From NCBI GenBank assembly GCA_026936325.1, contig JAPTHN010000089.1:186001-250000 (forward strand): a stretch of 64,000 bases of DNA, in the 5' to 3' direction. The notes beneath the pieces are model-generated. The model was not told the DNA's origin. It saw only the letters and a list, made by a program, of their open reading frames with translations, and did no database searches. The position numbers and the translations under genes are program-made. Origin of the DNA: Platynereis dumerilii. Its lineage: Eukaryota > Annelida > Polychaeta > Phyllodocida > Nereididae. Below are positions 49,073 to 60,559 of the stretch, in pieces. Position 1 is the stretch's first letter, and each line of letters starts with the position of its first letter.

Positions 49073-49418
49073 CTTAGGTTAGAATTAGGCTATCTTAGCT
49101 TAGGGTTAGGGTGTCTTAGCGTAGGACTAGGCTATGTTAGCTTAAGGTTTGGCTATGTTAGCTTAGGGTTAGGCTATGTTTGCTTAGGATTAGACTATGT
49201 TTGCTTAGGATTAGACTATGTTAGCTTCGGGTTAGGCTATGTCAGCTTAGGGTTAGGCTGTCTTAGCTTAGGGTTAGGCTATCTAAGCTAAGGGTAAGAC
49301 TATCTTAGGTTATTGTTAGGCCATCTTAGCTTAGGGTTAGACTTTCTTAACTTTGGTTTAGGCTATCTTGCCTTAGGGTTGGGTTATCTTAGCTTAGAGT
49401 TAGGCTATCTCAGCTTAT
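49073..49418 (+). repeat. 21-bp minisatellite resembling degenerate telomere repeat
   Basis: About 17 head-to-tail variants of TTAGGCTATCTTAGCTTAGGG. At unit junctions the sequence reads TTAGGGTTAGG. Most differences are single substitutions. Confidence 0.92.
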
Positions 49419-52123
49419 AGGATCAGACCTTCTGGCTGAGCTTAGAATTAGATCTAAGAATAGACTAATCTGCTGATGCGGTCAGTAAGATCAACAGCTG
49501 TCATCGCAAACATTGTGATTGTGTCGCCATCTTGTGGTTGCATTAGTTGATTGGGAGTGTTTGTGTCTGTGCACAAGTAATCAAGAAAGACACTTGAGAG
49601 AGTTACCTGAGGCCACGAAGGTCCAATACTCTGAGTGTATCTTTGTCCATTCTTTGATTGTCTTGCTTCGGGTTGAGACAGACACTCAGACAGTAAATAT
49701 TTGGCATCTCCTTGTGAATGTTGGTGTTAGGTCTTAGAGGGACATGGCTGTCTTCATGTTGAGGATGAGGTCGTGCCTTTCCCTGGCTATTTCTAAGCTA
49801 TTTCCAGCTGCAATCACAGCCAATTGCCATTAGATAGATGTATGGTTAACATTAGGGATTTGAGACGCGGTCTAACCTTGTATACCTTTCTCTTGCAAGG
49901 TGATCTGTCATGCTTTTAGATGTTATGCAATATGCATGGAATTTTGGCATGGAATTTTGCATGGATATTATGCAGTTTAACATGGCATGTTATGTCATTC
50001 ATGATCCCAGGAATGTGGGAGGTATTTTATGGCTTGTTTTCGTCCTCAGGGAATGCCTCAAAATGCCTCAATCTGCCTCAAAGTGCCTCGATATGCCTTT
50101 ATTTCTCGTCAATTCTAATTTCCCCAATTCCAAAGACATGCCAGCCATACCAAGCCCCAACCCAAACTGCAGAACTCGTGGTACTTGAATGTTAATTGCA
50201 TTCTCATGTTATTAATTGATCGTAGTTTGATGACTTTCTATCTCTGGGCACATGTGCGTCCTTGCAAATACTGCCAGATAGGAGAGCTCTGTGAAGAATA
50301 ATCAACCCCTTTCAGAAGAGATTTCCACCTCCGGAACTCATCTAATCGAATTGGCTCCATGAATATTTACTCCAGAATTTCAACGGCTTCCTTTTTTCAC
50401 TTTGAAAAATAATTTTTCGATTTCTCAATTGAGCTGTGAATCCGCAGGCTGGTTTGCAGTCAGAACCGAGCTTGAATTGAAAGTCAATATGCATTTGAAA
50501 AAGACGCGGTATGAATATTGAACCAGGATTTCTAGCCTCCGAGTACATTTGCCGCAGTGCACCGCTGATAAAAGATTTCGTAAAGAAGAAAAACGACCTT
50601 TAATTTGTGGTCATACAAAATATTTCGCAAATATTAAAATTTTTAAAAACCTTTGTTTGAAACCGAGGATATTCTCAATCACAAAATAATTCCGGAAAGA
50701 ATTTTTGAATGTATGGCTTCGGTGCAGCCCAATTGGACCAGTTCTGGCTGTTTACAAAGATTGACTGATGTGACGGGTGCCCTTGACATGTGGCACATTT
50801 ACCCTATAGGAGGGATCTTTTGCTTGCCTGGTACAGACGCTGATGCAAGGGGCCGTTAACGTTATCTTTTCCACATTACACAAATATTTTGTGTATATAA
50901 ATATATATATATATATATTAGATAGACATTAGATGGATAAGAGTACATCCTGAATTGGAAAGAGAATATGTATGGAGAAGCAGAAAAGCGAGAATACTGC
51001 ATGTGGATGTGACTTATGCAAGTCATTTTACGAGCTGCGATGTGCTGTTGTCGTATAAATAAGCGAATTGTCATCTGATGGCGACCGCTGCGTGGGACGA
51101 GGGCAGATTCAATATTCCTTTATTAGATGGGACACTGCGCTGTGGTGGCTTGGAGCACGCTGGTGGCAATAGAGAGGCCATAGATGCTGATGCTATGCTC
51201 CTGCTATGCTACAGAGACAGGCAGAGATGGGACTGCTGCTGCTGGAACCGCATCAACTGATCAGCTGACGACACTGTACAATAACCGATCAATAAAAGGG
51301 TTCGGATCTATAGGAATGCCAGACCGCTTTGTCAGTTTGTCAGCAGCTGTCTATATTTGGGCTCTTGATTGGGTGTCTCACTGTCTCTGACTGTGTGGGG
51401 TGATCGTATTTGGTGTCGGTTTCTGCCAATCATGGCGCAGCGTCATCCGTGTGTAGAATCTAAAATTGCCCTTACATTGAATGTGCTATATTTCGCAGTT
51501 ACCTGTAAAAGTGAATCAGCAGATCATTATTGCAAACTGTCTGTATTTGAGCCTTGATTTGGTGTCTGTGATGCTGTATGGGGTGATTGTATTTGCTGTC
51601 TGTTTACCTGCTTCGACGTGATCATTATTGTCAGCTGATTGGGTGTGATGAGTGATTGTATTAGCCTGTCAGGCATCTATGACCGTCTGCTTCTGCCAGA
51701 CGCAGCATCATTTGTGTCGAGGAATGCCCTTAGGTGCGGTACTTGGCATTTACCTGCTTCCACGTGATCATTATTGGCCTGGCAGTAGCCCGGCAAGTGT
51801 CAGGGATGTTGCTAGAGGCGTGCTCAACCTCCACTGGCGCCTCACCAGCCTCTGGTGCTATATTAGTTCAAGGCAGAGGTGTCTTTGATCTCATCATGTC
51901 TGTGCGGAGGCTGCTCTTTGTAGATGGCTGGCTCCAAAAACTTCACTGATTATCTAAATGGCCTGATATGATGGCTGATTTAGCAGGCCTGTTGGTCTGA
52001 TGGCATTAAAACATGACACACGAACCATGCAAGAACCAAGGCGCCTGTGGTTGGTGGTATTTAAGGCTGGGTAGGTATGAAAAGGGTGGAGGGTAAACAA
52101 GGGTTGGAGGTGGTCTCATGCTC
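49419..52123. other. Non-coding stretch with minor low-complexity
   Basis: Includes an ~11-bp TGCCTCAAAA/TGCCTCAATC repeat near 50052-50096, an AT microsatellite near 50890-50920, and a diverged direct repeat (GGGTGATCGTATTTGGTGTC near 51398, GGGTGATTGTATTTGCTGTC near 51581, with CTGCTTCGACGTGATCATTA-like segments near 51610 and 51755). Open frames are short and unconvincing. Confidence 0.5.
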
Positions 52124-52234
52124 TGATGTGATATGATATGATGTGATATGATGTGATATGATGTGATATGATGTGATATGATGTGATATGATGTGATATG
52201 ATGTGATATGATGTGATATGATGTGATATGATGT
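52124..52234 (+). repeat. 10-bp satellite (ATGTGATATG)n
   Basis: About eleven copies, nine of them perfect and consecutive, preceded by two GATATG variants. Open frames on the minus strand (ISHHITSYH) are repeat artefacts. Confidence 0.95.
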
Positions 52235-52479
52235 GCCTGAAGGGATGGGTGCCCATACAATGCACACAATACCGTGCTTACATTGTTCATGTAATGCATA
52301 CATCCCATGATTGATGGCAGTGCTATCTATCTATCATGCAAGGGCAGCAATGGTGGTCCTACTTTGGGTTGCTGTGGTGGCCTCAGGCTGATGCTGCTGC
52401 TGTTTATAGTGCTAGGGTATTCAGGTGATGCCCTGCGTGTTGGTAACCAGCCTTACTCAGCATTGCTTTGGTAGCACTG

Positions 52480-53215
52480 CTTTGGTAGCACTGCTTAGAA
52501 GGGGTTGTCTCCCTCATCCAGTGCCAGCAGCAGCAGCAGCATCCTGGCAGCACAATCAATGGCACTGCTACAGAGGCAGCATCTCCAGCTCCAGCTGAGC
52601 AGACAACTAAGAGGCAGCTCCGAAGAAGGATGCGGAGTCAGGTCGGAGTAAAGATGCAAAGCGATGAAGCTAGCCTCTATGGATGACGTTACACGGAAGT
52701 GTTTTGATCGTCGTAGAAAGATGTGACAGATGCGATCGGCCGTCCGCCGGAGACAGAGCATCGTACCAGAGCATCGTACCAGAGCATAGTTCCAGAGCAT
52801 CACAACACTCGCTGCTGTGGAGAACTGTGGAGAAGGGAGCGTGCCAGTAAGTCGATGACCAACCACAGCAATGCAACCGACGCGGGGCCAGTGCCAGGAG
52901 CAGTGTCACTGATGCAGGGCAACGCCAAACGATGCTGACGGAAACGGAAAGTAACGTTTACACCACACGAGGATACCAAAGACACCGAGAGGGTGTGACG
53001 ACGCAGTCACAACTGTTGTTGTCATGAGATGTGGAGTGGATGGGCGTCGGAGCCAGTTACATCACCATCACTCTGTAGCATCCGCAGCAGTTGTAGGAGC
53101 TCCAGCGTCTTCGTTGCATTCGGGACGAGCTCCACATTGTGTGAGGAAGAGACCCCTCCCTGCCAACTGCATCCGTCAATAGAAAAGCAATGCATCAGGC
53201 CGCCTCCTTAAAGGC
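52480..53215. other. Relatively GC- and CpG-rich stretch without a convincing gene
   Basis: Contains CAGCAGCAGCAGCAGCATCC near 52527, a 13-base AGAGCATCGTACC repeat (about four copies, 52756-52800) and overlapping open frames on both strands up to 123 codons. No splice-supported coding segment or family is recognised. It could be a non-coding exon or promoter, or an unrecognised repeat. Confidence 0.35.
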
Positions 53216-54941
53216 TCCTGTTTCATGCGGTGCATGGCTAGAATGCAATCCCTTGCAATAGACGAAATAGATCAAACTGAAGTCTACTAATGTGATATAC
53301 TTAGTGTTATGCCCCTTGGATGTGGTGCTAATGGATGTAGTGCAAGTGTTATATAAATATTATCTACAGCTGTATATCTTTAAGGACTACCTCATGCTTT
53401 TAGTGGATTAAATTCCTTGCAATACAACATTTGCTCAACTGATTTACATAAATATACATAGTTACATGATATAATAATATTATAATATTGCACAAGTGCT
53501 CTGGTATATGTGCATGTACATGATTTCTGCCTTGAATGGCATTTTGACTTTAAGCTGCTTAAAGCTCATGCTTCCTGCACCAGACATGAGGTTTAAATGT
53601 TGGCCTGCTCACTTGTGCACATGAGCATTGCTGGATCTGATGGATGAGTTTCACTTGAGCATAAATGCAGACAGGGGATGATGCTCCATGGTGCCAGTGG
53701 CTCTTATGCCTTTTATTTAATGGGTGAAGATCAGTGAAGCAATGAAAATGTGCAGCAGCAGCAGGTCGTTGCTTTTATGACCAGCCCCTTGTTAGCCATG
53801 CACACCATCCATGCACACCATCCACTTGACAATTGCACATGGATTATTCATTGTTGGTAGGACCAGCCTCATCCAATAGTAAGCCTTGCTCTGGCATTGT
53901 CTGACCCCCCCCCTTCTCATCAGCTCATGTAAGGAGGGATGTGCATTGCTCTGTGCATTTGTCAGCCTGCCTTCAACTAGGGAGGAACCAATTGGCACTT
54001 GTACTTCAGTCTGAAAGAGCAAAGAAGCAAGTTCAAGAGCTCTGTGACATCATTGTGTACATCAATGTGACATCACTTCACTCATTGGATTACAGCTCAG
54101 TGCAGGTACAAGCACTGCTTCTAGTATTGCAGCTTCTCACCTGTTCCCTTGATGGGACGATTCCATGCCTGCTCACCATTTAACGCCTCTCGACAGCATC
54201 CCGCTGACAGCATCCCGCTGCTGTCCCACGACTAATCGCTAAGTGCAGCGGGACACCTGGGATTACCGACACGTCCAACTGGCAGTTACAAGTGGATGTT
54301 AATCAATTAGAGGTGCTTGGATTACGAGATTATGAGATTATACATATGACAGGCATAAAAGTTTCTTCACTAATTGGATGTATGTTAATATGTTGCAATA
54401 ATGAATATAATGTGATGCATCTATGCTGATGCTACTCTTGTGCACTCATCTCACTGCAAATGTTCATCTAATGCACAGCAATGTTGACCCAACTTATCCC
54501 CAAGGACTCAATGTGCCCCTCATGCTCAAAGGGCAACTGGCTGCCTCCAATTACATGTGATGAATACTGATACAGACCACTGGCAGTTCCTCACTGGCAA
54601 TAGCTTACTCGCTAAGTGGTCAATATCATTAGCCTCGGATACCAATTAGCGCTCATGGACAGGCGTCCCGTAATACGCCTCTTTAATCTCTTTGCAGTGC
54701 TCTATTGATTCTAATTATATTATCTAATTAAATTATCCAATTATATTACAGACCTGTCATTTGTGTCATAAAAAACCTGTTTGTGACAGGAAGCCAAAGT
54801 TAGCCTGATCTCAATGATTATCTCATACTGAGTTCTAAGTGTTTTTCTCTGATTCTCTGTGCGACTTAACGACGTGTGCTTCACGCTCATCTCTTATTAA
54901 AGCGCTGGCCACCTCCCCTCGTGTAGCGTTTTCCCCGGTGA
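53216..54941. other. Non-coding stretch before the GC-rich exon
   Basis: Small direct repeats only (CCATGCACACCATCC near 53807-53824; GACAGCATCCCGCTG near 54192-54222). No supported gene. Confidence 0.5.
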
Positions 54942-55153
54942 TGCACAGACACCATTTGTGATCCCTCATGCTGCAAGTGGCCCTGTGTGAGGAGGCGAGA
55001 GGGCCATCGTGCTGCTAGGGGGACCATCCTGGCTGCCGCTGCGAACAAGGCGGGGGGCATCTCCTTTGACGAGGATGGAGGAAGGGGAGAGGACAGTGAT
55101 GGAGCGGTTCCCTCCGCCTCCTCTTCTCCCGCCCCTTCATCTCCCGCCCGCAG
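54942..55153 (+). other. GC-rich upstream extension of the exon frame; candidate 5' UTR, promoter or further coding
   Basis: The frame of the 55427 exon stays open here, coding for Arg/Ala- then Ser/Pro-rich sequence with a GGISFDEDGGRGEDSDGA stretch, but contains no in-frame ATG. An out-of-frame ATG at 54968 opens only 16 codons and would act as an upstream ORF if transcribed. G+C and CpG content are far above the neighbouring DNA. Candidate acceptors are at 54948 and 54977. I cannot decide between coding exon and promoter/UTR. Confidence 0.4.
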
Positions 55154-55427
55154 CAAGATGTCCCACGGAAGTCCCGGTCGCCGTTCCCCGGCCGCCATCC
55201 TCCGCTCCAAGATGCAAGCGCTGCGGAGGAGGGCACGGGACAGGCGGAAGGGCAGCGTGGAAGAAGCCCTCGTGTCCCCCTGGCGGATTGTGTTTGGTAC
55301 GAGCATGGAGAGCTGCTCCAGTGATAATAAAAGTGAGGCTGAAGACAACTTAAGTGTTGACCTGGATTTGGATTCTATACCCGATGGACCTTCGTCACCC
55401 GTTTCTGTTATTGAAGTCGCCCCGCTG
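55154..55427 (+). CDS. GC-rich coding exon (possible alternative first coding exon), copy 1 of a duplicated exon
   Basis: The exon ends at a consensus donor (CCGCTG|GTAAGA), phase 0. The reading frame is open back to 54942, so the 5' limit is uncertain. The strongest acceptor is a long pyrimidine tract ending CCCGCAG at 55153. It would place a start ATG at 55158, four bases into the exon, fitting a 5'-UTR exon spliced to a first coding exon. A weaker phase-0 acceptor at 54977 would join the exon ending at 32987. The product begins MSHGSPGRRSPAAILRSKMQ, continues through a very basic helix (ALRRRARDRRKGS), then an acidic Ser/Asp stretch and SVDLDLDSIPDGPSSPVSVI. The 3' part, from about 55289, recurs at 60433-60559. 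No domain is recognised. High G+C suggests a nearby alternative promoter (inference). Confidence 0.65.
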
Positions 55428-58400
55428 GTAAGAACATCTTTTTGTGTGTTTCTTTAAGACCTGTTGAGATTTTGCTTTGGAGCCAGTTGATATACTTGTA
55501 GAATCTTAACAATTGATTTAGGTGACAATGAGGTTCCGGATTGATTGAACCTTGGTTGTCTTTAACAGTTACTATGCTCTTGTTTTCTTCAGAGACCTCT
55601 TTTGCTTGCAAGGTTTCTTGGGACTTAAGAAGCCTTGCAAATTTGCTTTGGCTGGTCTGCTTATCTAACTAAGCTCTTCTTTCCTTTCCCAACCCAACAT
55701 CTCCTATTCTCCTTGCATCAATAGCATAACCAGAATATTGCTGACTATAGTGCTCCTCCTCTAGCATCTGTCTGGCTTCTTCTATTGCTTACGCTGTTGC
55801 AACTCTTTTGCCGGAGACTCTCCTCAGAATGCTTATTAGCAGAGAACTGTGGTGGAAGTAGCACCATGCATTGTCTGCTAAAGATTCTGCTTTTCTTTCT
55901 GTCTGCTCCTATCGATTCTGTTTCTTTGCACAATAGATACGTTGGTGTCCGAAGTGTGCCAAGGGTGCGAAAGAGAGGATTGTGTTGTCAGATGGAAAAA
56001 GAGCAAAAAAAGGAAAGCAAGATTCTTACTTGTCAGTCTTAGCCTTTGAAACCTCGGAAAATTTAGTATAAGATCGCTTCATTGCAGATTATTTCATTGA
56101 TAAGTTGTTTCCTGTAAAAGAAAAAGTATATAATGCAAAGGAATGCATTCAATTGAGATTTTGGAACAATTGAATTTGTCTCCTCTCAACCGTTTTGAAA
56201 TAAAGCCAAATTGCGAATTCAAGAATGTTGTTTCTAGTTAACTGAGCTACCATTTAGCTTGCTTAGACCTCAGACATACACTCAGAAGATGTAACTAAGT
56301 TTAAATACACTAAATTACAATTAATGGTAACTCATATCAAGTTGTCAGAATCTTAATGAGACTTGACAAGCTGAAGAGAGTGTCTGAGACAAGTGCTGTC
56401 AAGAACACTTACTACCCTGGAACCTAAGTAATGAAGCCATCTCGTGTATATATTGTGCTTGTGACCAATCGTTTACTCAGAAATTGGCTAATTTTGGTTT
56501 GCGTGTGAATATATATAGCGCTTCCATAGCTCGAACACAACGTATATATGGTATGCTGAAATTTTGGTTGGATTCTTTGATGGGCTGTTGTAGTTTTGCA
56601 AGAAACTTACCATTAGGCTAATTAATTTACTTAAATCGATATTGATGGTGTGTCTGAGAAACAAGAAACTAAAGGTATCAGTGTGGGAGATATATCAAAC
56701 ACTTGTTACTGGCTTGCTGTCATTAGTGTCAATTGTCACCTTTGTGAAGAAATGAGGTAATGAACTCTCACTCTGTGCTGTAATTATCTTTCTCTTTGCT
56801 CTGTCCTGGTCTGATCCTAATTGGTGCACCCTTTGCCTTATTAGCTTTTAGTTCTTTGTACTTTATAGTGGCTGGGTAATACCAGAAATGGCTGTGAGCC
56901 AGATGCACCTGTTGTAGTGTCTTATGTCGTGGTACATGACTCTTTGATTCGTGCTAATCAGTCTGGAGTTACAGTGTCTTGGTATCTTCTGTAATCTGTG
57001 CTTAGACTGGGGCCTTTGTAATTGTTCCAGTATGCAGACATAATTATGTAAGGATGTGCACTTTAATATACTATTCATTGCTTTTTTGATGGCAAGGAAC
57101 TTGGCTGCTCGTATGATAACTATTTGTTTTTTGGATAGCGCAGTTCTCTTGTCACTCAAGATGATTTTCGTTAACATTACACAAACAATTTTGACAAATT
57201 CGCCAAATCTTACCTATTTTCCCAAATGATGTGCTGCATGTGAAGATTTTGAAACTTCCCCATTCAAAGGATATGAAATAATTCGCTTCCTTCTTTGGAA
57301 AACCTCGAAGATATGACTGTGGTCATAAATTGTCTCCAAATAGTTTCGCTTACAGGCGTTTAGGAAAGGTGTTTTATCTATGTTTGTGGAGGTCTTTTTA
57401 AATTTTGATTAGTCTTTACCTTGTTACTTAATCCTTGAGCTTTTCTTCATTGAGTCATATCTTGTGAGCGATATCTCTTTCGCCTTGGCTTCAATCCGTG
57501 ACACGATTTCGAAGGGACGTTTGACTTTTCCTTGGGTGATCCTTTGGTCTTCCTCCTATCCTTTAACCTTCTTCTTGGCCTTCTGCAGCCCTTGGCTTTT
57601 AATGATTGATGCCTCAAAGGAATTGAGAGTGGTATGGGTGTGATGTTAGTCAATTGAGCTGTTTGAGCTGGAGTAATTCAAGGACTTCTTCTGTCACCTG
57701 TCATTCTGTTGGAGGTTTTCTTGGAGATTAAGGAACTATGTCATTCTTAGAATCTTAGATCTTGGCTCACTGAATGTAGATGTATGGGATGGGAAGTGCC
57801 ATAAAGAAGGTTCAGATCTCTATGTATGTATGCCTTAGGAATTAGCTGTTATGTTCAATATTGGCATATCTGAACAGAGATGAAAGGAGCTTTCAAAGTG
57901 TGGAATACCTCACAAATATGAAATGATAGCAATTCATTGGACTACACAGAGTGCAGACGATAGACGTGAATTTAATGCATTATCATATTGTAGCATACTA
58001 TTCTTATAAAAAGATATCCGAGACATATTTCACAATATCTGAAAATCCTATATTTCATTAGATAGAATTAAATCTGACCCAACGAGATATTCAAATGGTT
58101 CTCTCACATAGATAACAATCATAGCATATATCTTTTCATAAGCATCCCTATAGGGTAGGGTACATATTTTCTGAGATTATAGCATACTTACGTGTAAAAA
58201 TAAATGGGAAATGTTGATGGCCAATGACCTTGAAAGATGACCTTGGCAGATCAATTGACCTTGATGTCTGGTATATCTTGCTTCTCCTGAGAAATGTGCA
58301 TCATGCATGATATGTCCAATATTGGCTGAACTTGGCTGGGTATTTGTGTGGGAAATGAAGTACTATGTATTCGGTGAAGGTGCCTTGCAAATAAGGAAAT

Positions 58401-58820
58401 ATTGAATGCAGACCTTACAATTTTCAACAGTTTAAGACAAGACAAAATATATAGGTGCCACTATTTATTGGTTAGGAAACCTTTGTGGTATATTGTTATG
58501 TGAAAGAAATCTTCAGCAAAGACGAACATGAAAAGTGTCTTAACTTCGCTTCATCTGCAAACTTATAAGTTGGAAGTTTAGACACAAAGTTTTTGGAACT
58601 GCTTTGTTTATGACAAAATACTTATGTATAGCTCAGGTTTCCATGGTAACAATCTACTTCAGTATCTCATTTATTTGGAAATATATGGTTTCCTTTGGTG
58701 CAGACCAACTCAGAGACCTTAGCTATCTGAAAATTCTTTTATGAACAGAAACACCGTCGTATCAAGTTTACTGATCAATATCTTCACACAGCTTTTTAAG
58801 TCATATTGGGACACGTAAGG
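55289..58820. repeat. Tandem segmental duplication, copy 1 (exon 3' end plus intron)
   Basis: From the exon part at 55289 through the following intron, the sequence matches 60433-64000 almost colinearly. The spacing is 5132 bases at the exon donor and rises to about 5180 at the window end through small indels. Long identical stretches outside coding sequence, such as those around 55430-55500 and 57470-57540, point to a recent event. Copy 1 may continue to about 60430, but its further match lies beyond the window. Confidence 0.9.
57447..57653 (-). other. Basic minus-strand open frame inside the duplicated intron, copy 1
   Basis: A 68-codon frame rich in Lys and Arg (CRRPRRRLKDRRKTKGSPKE, ending KPRRKRYRSQDMTQ). 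A second frame over the same bases also reads protein-like (KRPFEIVSRIEAKAKEISLT), interrupted by one stop. The counterpart at 62620-62826 is also 68 codons although the two differ by indels of nearly equal length that cancel out. This could be the relic of an inserted gene or repeat, or an accident of composition. I do not recognise a family. Confidence 0.2.
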
Positions 58821-60432
58821 TCGTAAATGGTAAACATCATTATCCTTATCATTATGAGTTAATATATTGTTGTGCAGTGACAATGATAAAGGCACTGAAT
58901 CAACTCCAATATCATTAGATTGCAATATTGCTTGGTGTTATTAATTTGTTTTCCTATTATATACTGTGTCTTCTTTTCTTATATGATGTTGCACCTGTAT
59001 TCTTATCACATGTCCAATAGTGCAAGTCTCCAATACTGTGTATATTGACATTATTGTTTACAGCCTTCCCTGATGATAAGTTATGTTTTCATAAGTCGCA
59101 AAGAGTAACCTGATATATTGATGCAACGGTGATAAATTTAATATGTTCAGTGTCATCGATTCATATTAAATGTTTAATGAACCCTTGCACACATTGTGTA
59201 TATGAGCCTAATTGTCCATTGATAGCTTGTTGCTGTGCAATTAATCAATGAGGTGCTTGAATGGCATGAACAATAAGTTGTGACTAATTAATAGTTGATG
59301 CCAATGCAGGTCAACTTTATGTTATATAAAGAGGAAGAAAGAGAGCTCAAAGTTCTATATTAGTGCTTCTCCAGTTCCGCTCAGTTTCTGGGAAGGAGGC
59401 ATAGGAGAGTCAAGTCTAGATCCCTCTTGGGTCTGTTTAATTAAGCACACATTGTTGCTTTTAATTAGAAGGTGATGGAATTGATGCTAGTGAAAAAAAA
59501 CAACAGCAAGGGCAATTGTGAAACTGAATCCACCATTTTAATTGGTTTTCTGTAGCTGAAGGTGTCTGTTACATCTGAAGCATTGTCCTTCTTTGCCATA
59601 TTCTGTTGTATTCTTTAAGTTCTATCAGATTGTGCAAAAGAAGATCGAAAGGGAAGATTCGCATGCACATATTCAATTGATTTCTTGAAGTAGCTACATG
59701 TACAAGAAACTGCTTCTTTTAGGAACAGTGCTTGGTTATATGAGTCCCTAAGCTTTGTTCATGGTGTAAAATATACATGCCCTTGTTGGCAGGCAATTAT
59801 GTTTATGTATAGTTTATGAGTATTTTAGTATTCCTAGAAGTGCACTGTGTGTATAGCCAGTGTGACAACCATCATAAAAGATATATATAGTCCTCTTGGT
59901 GGCACTTGATGCTATTTTCAGTAACTGTGTTGATCCCTGGTGCATCCATGCCTTAACATTGTCCATCCCTTTGCATTTAACATCCTTCTCACTCTCCCAA
60001 TCTCCTAGTATCACTCTTGATATCTCTTTAGATACTGTTAATAAAGGTTAAATTCTCAGCTTAGTGTTTGATAAGTAACAATAGCATTGAGCTGGAGCAC
60101 CAGTCTGGCTTGATATGTCGGTTGTTTTATGATCAAAGAAACATCACATAGACAGTTATCTCTCCCCCATCTCTATGCAGATGTCTTTGAAGCAGAATTG
60201 CTCCTAAAGTATGTTTGCTCAAAGAATCCAATTTTCCTCGTGGTTTTTTTTTTGGTCTGTTTTTATTGACTACATTTTCCAGTGGAATCCGCAGAATAGA
60301 CCTGTGTCATAATGTAGCTAGATTTTTATTTCTTTCCATAACAGTTGAAATCAAAACTTTAAAATGCTAGCATTAGTTGAACAGTTTTGTCTTGAAAGTG
60401 AAGATAGAGAAGTCTGAAAGTTACCAACATAC

Positions 60433-60559
60433 TGTATTTGGAACAAGCAAAAGTGAGGCTGAGGCTGCCGCTGAGCACATCTTAAGTGTTGACCTGGATT
60501 TGGATTCATTACCCGATGGACCTTTGTCGCCTGTTTCTGTTATTGAAGTCGCCCCGCTG
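60433..60559 (+). CDS. Duplicated coding exon, copy 2 (alternative or mutually exclusive with the exon ending at 55427)
   Basis: Homologous to the 3' part of the exon ending at 55427, with the same donor (CCGCTG|GTAAGA) and the same phase. The product runs VFGTSKSEAEAAAEHILSVD and then differs from copy 1 in the last 25 residues at only two positions (DSLPDGPLSP against DSIPDGPSSP). The segment between VFGTS and LSVD has diverged by in-frame change. The frame stays open upstream to about 60377, with several possible AG acceptors (for example after 60384 and 60428), so the 5' end is unresolved. The basic GC-rich N-terminal part of copy 1 is not duplicated. The tandem arrangement suggests alternative exons of one transcript unit; whether both are used cannot be told from DNA alone. 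Confidence 0.6.

Noticed and set aside
51078-51260. 60-codon frame MATAAWDEGRFNIPLLDG... that reads protein-like
   Set aside because: Short, no splice sites with matching phase, no homologue recognised, and Cys/Trp-rich end typical of random sequence.
52006-52308. Minus-strand frames with repeated ISHHITSYH sequence
   Set aside because: They are a direct reading of the 10-bp satellite; period 10 cycles all frames.
52495-52938. Overlapping frames on both strands (123 codons minus, 71 plus) in a GC-rich stretch
   Set aside because: GC-rich DNA has few stops on both strands. No domain or splice support; reported only as a GC-rich region.
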